Below are positions 58,942-64,000 of a stretch of 64,000 nucleotides of DNA, piece by piece. The notes below the pieces were generated by a model. That model searched no databases, was not told the DNA's origin, and saw only the letters and a program-made list of their open reading frames with translations. The stretch is from Bacillota bacterium. GTDB lineage: Bacteria; Bacillota; Clostridia; Lachnospirales; Lachnospiraceae. The stretch lies in assembly GCA_023437715.1 (NCBI GenBank), contig JAEZFK010000005.1, positions 135,391 to 199,390 of the forward strand. Direction: 5' to 3'. The translations under genes and the position numbers were made by a program. Position 1 is the stretch's first letter; every line of letters begins with the position of its first letter.

Positions 58942-61900
58942 ATGGATAAGTACGAGTTTAATATAAAGGTAGAACAGATTAAAAAACTGGTCGGTAAAAG
59001 CGACTATGATACGGCCGTGAAAATCGCCGACACCATCGATTGGAGAAGAGTCCGCAACACAAACCTGCTGTCCATGGTAGCCATGGTCTATGAGAAAAAT
59101 GAAGATTACCAGGAAGCCAAGGCCATCCTGCTTCAGGCTTTTGAGCGCGCTCCCATCAGCAAAAGGCTGCTCTATAAACTGGCCGAGCTGGCGGTCAAGG
59201 AGGGAAATATTGAAGAGGCCGAAGCCTATTACAGGGAATTCGGCGATCTGGCTTCCGACGACCCCAGACAGCAGCTCCTCCGCTATATGATATTAAAGGC
59301 CAAAGGCGCCCCGGCCCAGCAGCTTATCCACTCCCTTGAGTCCTACACAAGTGTAGAGCTGGATGAAAAATGGCTGTATGAATTAGCTGAGCTATACAGC
59401 CTTGCGGGCATGTCCGACCGCTGCGTGGAAACCTGTGACCGCATCATGCTGATGTTCGGCCTTGGGAAATACGTAGATAAAGCCATGGAGCTGAAAATAA
59501 AATACGCCCCCCTTACTAATTACCAGATGGACCTTGTGGAAAACCGGGATAAATACGAAGCAAAGCTTCGCGCCGTAGAACAGGAATTCGGAGCCGGAGC
59601 AAGGCAGATCGAGGAGCCGGAGCAGGAAGATGATTATGGGGAGGAACGGGCTTATGGAGAGGAACAGGCCTATGGTCAGGAACCCATGACAGAAGAACCG
59701 TCCTATGCCTCTGATCCGGCAGTGATTCGGTCGATGTATGGCCGGGGCCCGGCAGTCAGACGGCCGCTGTACGCTCATAATCCGGAAATGGACAGCCCCA
59801 TATATGATGAGAGCCCGGAGATGTCCCATCCGGCATATGACTCCACCCGGGAAACGGACGAATCCATGTATGACCAAAGCCCGGAAGAATCTCAGCCGGT
59901 ATATGACCATACCACAGAAATGAACGGTCCGGCCTATGATGATGACCGGGAAATGCCCTATCCATTATATGGCGATGACCAGGAAGCGTCTCATTCATTA
60001 TACGGTGATGACCAGGAAGCGTCCCGTCCATTATACAATGATGACCAGAAAGCGTCTCATTCATTATACGGTGATGACCAGGAAGCGTCCCATCCATTAT
60101 ATGATAATGCCCAGGAAGTAAGCGGTTCATCCTATGACGATGCCCAGGAAATGCCCCGTCCATTATATGGTGATGCCCAGGAAATACCCAATCCACTATA
60201 TGGCGGTTCCGTGAAAATGAGCCAGCCCACATATAATGAAAGCCTGGAAATATCCAAGTCCGCATGTGCCTATAATTCGGAGGCAGACGAATCGATCTAC
60301 GATCATGATCCGGAAACGGATCAGCCAATGTACCTCCGTGACCCTGAGCCGGGCCAGGACATGATGTCCGTAGAGGACAGCCTGACAGCAACTATTCAGG
60401 ACGCTGCCGCCCAGGAAAGTCTGGCCAGGGAAATATCAAAAATTTCATATGAGAAGCCGGTGCTGCGGGAAGAACCAAAGATTGAGCATACGAGAGTGCT
60501 GGAGGACATCCGCCGCGTAGGCCGTTCTGTAACCGTCATACCGGGAGCTCCGGGAAGCTATGTGCCGGGACAGGGAAATGTTCTGACTGATTTATCCGGC
60601 CCAATGATAGAAGAAGATGAATCAGAGCTGGAAGAATCAAGCCTTAGCTGCTATGAAAATGAGGAAACAGAATATGAGGACTATGAAAGCGAATACCCGA
60701 TACCTGATTATGTCTACCGCCAGTCAGCTGCATCCCCCGAATACTCAGAAGCATTCCGTCAGCAGCCGGAGGCCCAGTATGATCGGCCGGATATGCTTTA
60801 CCAAGAATTGAAAGAAGATGAAGAGCTGTTATACGCTCCTGCAAATGCAGACACGTACGGAGAGAAATTCAGCAAAGAAGCTTCAGAATTTGAAGACCTT
60901 TACGAAGAAGCAGAAGATGAAACAGAAGATATGCCTGTCCGCAATCATTTAATGATCGAAGCGAGAACTCCGGAACAGGGATTGCAGATGGCTGTGGAAG
61001 CCTTAAAACAGATTCACAAAGAAAGCGGAGTGAAGAATCCCGTAGCGAAAATTACCGGTTCCAAGCTGTCTAAACGGGGAATTCTGGCATCAGCAGAGAA
61101 GCTGGCCGGAAAAGACCTTGTGATTGAAGAAGCGGGAGACCTTACCCGGGAAGCTCTGAAAGAATTAAACGAGTTGATGGAGCAGGACACAAGCGGTATG
61201 ATTGTAGTTCTCATTGATAATTCCAGACAGATGGAAAAGCTCCACAGGGAGAACCGGTCACTGGCAAGCAAGTTTGAGTGCATCGGCAGCGGTGAAAAAT
61301 CACCTGCCCCGGCATATAAAACTCCGGCTTCCGCATATACCCCTCCGCACTCCTCCTATGAAGCTTCCGCTTCCCCATATGAGGCCTCCGCTGCGATGTA
61401 TGAAGCCTCCGCCCCTGCATATGAAGCACCGTCCCCGGTAAATAAGACTCCATTCCCGGCCTGCAGAGAAGAAATCCTGATGGAAGATGGGGAAAGCTAC
61501 CAGGCTCAGGAGCACCATACGGAAAGAAATATCTGGCAGGATGAAGAATATGGCGCAGAGGATTATCAGGCCGCCTATTATCAGGCAGACGACAGCTATG
61601 GAGAAGACGACTTCTATGAAGAAGATACCGAGGATCGTCCCTCCATCCGTGATGAAGAAGGCCCAGGCTTTCACGGTGAGGAAATGGACATCGATGAATT
61701 TGCCCAGTATGCCTGCCGATACGCCAATGAAATCGACTGCAACATTACCGGAAAGAGCATGCTGGCTCTCTATGAAAGAATCGAGATCATGGAAGAGGAT
61801 GGCATCCCTTTAAACAGAGCCAATGCGGAAAGTCTGATCGAAGAAGCGGCAGACCGGGCAGAGAAGCCCTCCTTTGGAAAACGGATCAAAGGTTTATTTT

Positions 61901-61959
61901 CTACGAAATACGATAAAGACGGACTTCTTATTTTAAAAGAAGAACATTTTATCTATTAA
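58942..61959 (+). CDS. 1005-residue TPR protein with 11-residue repeats and an AAA-like C-terminal region
   Basis: Not recognised as a named protein. Residues about 1-215 are TPR-like (EAKAILLQAFERAP, YYREFGDLA). Residues 255-474 are twenty tandem 11-residue units starting with Tyr (consensus YxDDxExxxPL). A further region (about 666-780) resembles the Walker B to sensor-1 part of CbbX/SpoVK AAA+ proteins (LVIEEAGDL about 726-734, IVVLIDNSRQM about 754-764) but has no Walker A. Six 7-residue Tyr repeats follow (792-833), then a folded-looking C terminus. The ATG at 58942 follows TAGGAGAAGC. No signal peptide, so cytoplasmic. It follows recR by 28 bases and may share its transcript. Confidence 0.75.
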   Translation: MDKYEFNIKVEQIKKLVGKSDYDTAVKIADTIDWRRVRNTNLLSMVAMVYEKNEDYQEAKAILLQAFERAPISKRLLYKLAELAVKEGNIEEAEAYYREFGDLASDDPRQQLLRYMILKAKGAPAQQLIHSLESYTSVELDEKWLYELAELYSLAGMSDRCVETCDRIMLMFGLGKYVDKAMELKIKYAPLTNYQMDLVENRDKYEAKLRAVEQEFGAGARQIEEPEQEDDYGEERAYGEEQAYGQEPMTEEPSYASDPAVIRSMYGRGPAVRRPLYAHNPEMDSPIYDESPEMSHPAYDSTRETDESMYDQSPEESQPVYDHTTEMNGPAYDDDREMPYPLYGDDQEASHSLYGDDQEASRPLYNDDQKASHSLYGDDQEASHPLYDNAQEVSGSSYDDAQEMPRPLYGDAQEIPNPLYGGSVKMSQPTYNESLEISKSACAYNSEADESIYDHDPETDQPMYLRDPEPGQDMMSVEDSLTATIQDAAAQESLAREISKISYEKPVLREEPKIEHTRVLEDIRRVGRSVTVIPGAPGSYVPGQGNVLTDLSGPMIEEDESELEESSLSCYENEETEYEDYESEYPIPDYVYRQSAASPEYSEAFRQQPEAQYDRPDMLYQELKEDEELLYAPANADTYGEKFSKEASEFEDLYEEAEDETEDMPVRNHLMIEARTPEQGLQMAVEALKQIHKESGVKNPVAKITGSKLSKRGILASAEKLAGKDLVIEEAGDLTREALKELNELMEQDTSGMIVVLIDNSRQMEKLHRENRSLASKFECIGSGEKSPAPAYKTPASAYTPPHSSYEASASPYEASAAMYEASAPAYEAPSPVNKTPFPACREEILMEDGESYQAQEHHTERNIWQDEEYGAEDYQAAYYQADDSYGEDDFYEEDTEDRPSIRDEEGPGFHGEEMDIDEFAQYACRYANEIDCNITGKSMLALYERIEIMEEDGIPLNRANAESLIEEAADRAEKPSFGKRIKGLFSTKYDKDGLLILKEEHFIY
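59704..60363 (+). repeat. twenty 33-bp coding repeats
   Basis: 660 bases encode 20 units of exactly 11 residues. Units such as YGDDQEASHSL and YGDDQEASRPL are nearly identical at the DNA level. Period is kept throughout without a frame slip. Confidence 0.9.
61315..61440 (+). repeat. six 21-bp coding repeats
   Basis: Six tandem 7-residue units (consensus YEASAxx) near the C-terminal end of the same protein. Confidence 0.8.
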
Positions 61960-61974
61960 GCTGGGGTATTAGAT

Positions 61975-62808
61975 GTGAATATAAAACTTATTGCAGTTGA
62001 TTTAGACGGAACTTTATTAGACAGCAAAAAGCGCCTTTCCGGGACGAACCGCCAGGCGCTGGCGCAGTGCGCCCAAAATGGTGTCTGGGTTGTACCCTGT
62101 ACCGGACGTACTGTATCAGGAATTCCCGGGGAAATAAAAACAATTCCCGGAATCCGTTACGCCATCACCACCAATGGAGCGGTGATTGAAGATATGGAAG
62201 AAAAAAAGGTCATAGACACCCGCATGCTTTCCAAAGAGCTTGCCCTGGAGCTTTTACGGTTCGTAGATCAGTACCGCGTCATGTACGATCCATACATAGA
62301 CAGGCGAGGAATTACGGAGCCCCGTTTTTTTGAACATCTGCCGGAATACGGCCTGACGCCGGAACTGCAGGAAATGGTCCGCCAGACACGGGATGTCTAC
62401 CCCAATATCATAGAATTTGTAGAAAGAAACAATAAACCCGTAGAAAAAATTAACCTGTTTTTCGACGATATGGAAGAGCGGGCCAGGGTGAGAACAGAGC
62501 TGGAAAAGAGAACCGATATTTTAGTAACCTCTTCCCTGTACAATAATCTGGAAATAAACTCCCCAGACGCAACAAAGGGAGCTGCATTGGCCCGTCTCGC
62601 CTCCTATTTAGGCTTAAAGAGAGAAGAGACCATGGCTTTCGGAGACGGAGAAAATGATTTCTCCATGATCCAGGAGGCCGGAATCGGCGTAGCCATGAAA
62701 AATGGAAAAGAAGAGCTCCTTGCAGCCGCAGACTATATAACAGATACAAACGATGAAGACGGAGTAGCAGCCGCAATTCACCGGTTAGTATTTAAAACAG
62801 AATCATGA
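61975..62808 (+). CDS. Cof-type HAD-IIB family phosphatase
   Basis: A 277-residue sugar-phosphatase-like hydrolase. HAD motif I is DLDGTLLDS with catalytic D9 and D11; motif II includes TNGAVIED; motif III/IV is FGDGENDFSMIQ (about 221-232). A type IIB cap lies between. The start is GTG at 61975; upstream GGGGTATTAGAT gives a weak ribosome site. Substrate unknown. It ends overlapping the next gene (ATGA at 62805). Confidence 0.88.
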   Translation: MNIKLIAVDLDGTLLDSKKRLSGTNRQALAQCAQNGVWVVPCTGRTVSGIPGEIKTIPGIRYAITTNGAVIEDMEEKKVIDTRMLSKELALELLRFVDQYRVMYDPYIDRRGITEPRFFEHLPEYGLTPELQEMVRQTRDVYPNIIEFVERNNKPVEKINLFFDDMEERARVRTELEKRTDILVTSSLYNNLEINSPDATKGAALARLASYLGLKREETMAFGDGENDFSMIQEAGIGVAMKNGKEELLAAADYITDTNDEDGVAAAIHRLVFKTES

Positions 62809-63539
62809 CGAGGCTTTATATGGAAAACTGGTTATCTATAATAGCCGGAATCTATCTTTTAGGAATGGTCCTATATGGCCATTACCGGGGATTTATCCGG
62901 CTGGTAGTATCAATGCTGGCGCTGGTTTTGTCTCTGACTATCGTTCGCGCCTCCCTGCCGGCTGTGACAGGATTTTTAAAAGAGAATACGGGCCTGCAGC
63001 AGACGATCTCAGAAAATATGAAAAAGTCCATAGGCCTGAATCAGGAAGAAGCTCTCGCCCCTGAATCCGCAGAGGTTCCTTCCGTCCAGAGGACAATTAT
63101 TGAGAACCTGGAGCTTCCCCAGAAATTCAAAACAGCACTGATTGAAAATAATAATAGTGAGATGTACCAGTCTCTGGGAGTTTCCGCATTTACCGATTAC
63201 GTCGGAAACTATATGGCAGACATGGTTCTCAATTACGCAGGCTTTGCCATACTGTTTGCCGCTGTCTATCTGGCTCTCCGGCTGATTGTCCGATGGCTTG
63301 ACATCATCGCCAGGCTGCCGATCCTGTCTGGAATCAATAAAATTGCCGGCGCTCTCTTAGGCGGAATCGAAGGACTTGTTTTCTTGTGGCTGGCCTGTAT
63401 GGTCATCACTGCTTTCTCCGGCACTGGGTGGGGCCTTGAAATGTCCCGGCAGATAGAGGCCAGCAAATGGCTGTCCTATTTATACACTCACAACTTCCTG
63501 AATCTGATGGTCTTAGGCGTCCTGCGGGGATTGACTTAA
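62805..63539 (+). CDS. CvpA-like membrane protein
   Basis: A 244-residue polytopic protein. The start (IIAGIYLLGMVLYGHYRGFIRLVVSMLALVLS) and the C-terminal GINKIAGALLGGIEGLVFLWLACMV fit the CvpA family of small membrane proteins, with a longer central loop (about 60-125) between helices 2 and 3. It overlaps the HAD stop by ATGA; an ATG at 62820 with GAGGC upstream is an alternative start. Function unclear. A terminator follows. Confidence 0.75.
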   Translation: MTRLYMENWLSIIAGIYLLGMVLYGHYRGFIRLVVSMLALVLSLTIVRASLPAVTGFLKENTGLQQTISENMKKSIGLNQEEALAPESAEVPSVQRTIIENLELPQKFKTALIENNNSEMYQSLGVSAFTDYVGNYMADMVLNYAGFAILFAAVYLALRLIVRWLDIIARLPILSGINKIAGALLGGIEGLVFLWLACMVITAFSGTGWGLEMSRQIEASKWLSYLYTHNFLNLMVLGVLRGLT

Positions 63540-63575
63540 ATAGGAAGTTGTGCCTATCATACATGCAATTAAAAC

Positions 63576-63620
63576 AAATCTGTAAGCCCGGGCAAAGCCG
63601 CCCTTGCTTGCAGATTTTTT
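63576..63620 (+). terminator. terminator after the CvpA-like gene
   Basis: AAATCTGTAAGC (near 63576-63587) pairs with GCTTGCAGATTT (63606-63617), followed by TTTTTT. Confidence 0.85.
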
Positions 63621-63718
63621 CAACCACCACAAAATATAGGGAACTTGAGGAAAAATAAGCATATATAGTAGGTAAAAAACTTCTGGAAAAATTGTTTAAA
63701 TAAAAGGCACAAATTCCC

Positions 63719-63747
63719 TTGACAATATCAAAGGTACATGTTATATT
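63719..63747 (+). promoter_or_regulatory. rRNA operon promoter P1
   Basis: Perfect TTGACA (63719-63724), 17-base spacer, TATATT (63742-63747). Confidence 0.7.
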
Positions 63748-63814
63748 AAAATTCCGATGCGGGACAAGCCGCGTTGGCAATCAGTTGAAACCAACTGATA
63801 AAATAAAAAAGTTG

Positions 63815-63843
63815 TTGACAAAAAAGCAGCTGCATGATATACT
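63815..63843 (+). promoter_or_regulatory. rRNA operon promoter P2
   Basis: Perfect TTGACA (63815-63820), 17-base spacer, TATACT (63838-63843), 96 bases after P1. A perfect hairpin (ATCAGTTG/CAACTGAT, 63780-63799) lies between the two. Confidence 0.75.
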
Positions 63844-63849
63844 ACATGA

Positions 63850-64000
63850 GTTGCCAGTCAAACAGACTGAAACAAAAAGCACTTTGAAAACAGAAGATTG
63901 AACAGTATGTAAAACCCTGAAAATTCTAAGAAACAAGCCATGTTTGATGGCTTTGAATGAGAAAATTTCAGAACGAATACAAGAAATTGTATACGAACCA
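63850..64000 (+). other. probable pre-16S rRNA leader
   Basis: Non-coding AT-rich sequence after tandem consensus promoters. It contains GCACTTTGAAAACAG, similar to the CTTTGAAAACT leader elements of Firmicute rrn operons. The mature 16S start is not reached; the window ends first. Confidence 0.6.

Noticed and set aside
59756..60391. Antisense open frame of 211 codons opposite the 11-residue repeats
   Set aside because: A mirror of the 33-bp repeat; no ribosome site or promoter and no believable protein.

Overview
The window looks like chromosomal DNA of a spore-forming, anaerobic Clostridia species, most likely a Lachnospiraceae (Clostridium cluster XIVa, Lacrimispora-like) genome. The evidence is sporulation and germination genes (spoVG, spmB, a GerMN-type lipoprotein), an anaerobic ribonucleotide reductase activase, a paired glgC/glgD, a methionyl T-box, AGGAGG-type ribosome binding sites, a large SRP RNA with an Alu-type 5' domain next to dnaX-ybaB-recR, and a Flp1/Tad pilus locus with Firmicute-specific parts. 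I see no phage, transposase, CRISPR array or tRNA gene. The genus is an inference from gene order and protein style.

Layout. 0-6.5 kb: the 3' end of a DnaC-type helicase loader, PRPP synthetase, a YhaO/YhaN-like nuclease-ATPase pair and asnS. 6.7-19.6 kb: glycogen and envelope metabolism. glgC-glgD and spoVG are followed by diaminopimelate dehydrogenase and a DUF3783-like gene fused by overlap to a heterodimeric ABC exporter. On the other strand are an APH-like kinase, glgB, an intracellular alpha-amylase, a DUF2508 protein and an ArsR regulator. 19.8-30.6 kb: one long Tad/Flp pilus operon behind a consensus promoter and a leader holding a 17-bp repeat array. It contains two prepilin peptidases, TadZ, TadA, TadB, a TadC-like protein with an outside domain, a Flp1 pilin, a large exported protein, two TadE-like pseudopilins (one with a duplicated Cys/His module) and an FHA protein.

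30.7-38.3 kb: rhomboid protease, HIT protein, a sigma factor, murG, an Spx/ArsC-like protein, spmB, a MarR regulator, a GerMN lipoprotein and a DUF885 lipoprotein. 38.4-45.2 kb: T-box-controlled metG, TraX, tatD, rsmA and an oleate hydratase with a membrane anchor. 45.3-50.8 kb, minus strand: YwlG, a HIT protein, bacteriohemerythrin, a three-gene ABC-2 exporter, an unlisted 50-residue ORF with its own promoter and terminator directly upstream of that exporter, and nagB. 50.9-63.5 kb: an 809-residue repeat protein, nrdG, tRNA adenosine deaminase, SRP RNA, phosphofructokinase, dnaX, ybaB, recR, a 1005-residue TPR/repeat protein, a Cof-type phosphatase and a CvpA-like protein. The last 300 bases hold two tandem consensus promoters and what looks like a pre-16S rRNA leader.

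The most interesting items are: (1) the small ORF, terminator and structured leader in front of the ABC-2 exporter, which together look like an attenuation unit; (2) the Tad operon with its repeat leader and unusual parts; (3) the 1005-residue protein with twenty 11-residue repeats and an AAA-like region lacking a P-loop; (4) the 809-residue protein with two unrelated repeat blocks between folded ends.
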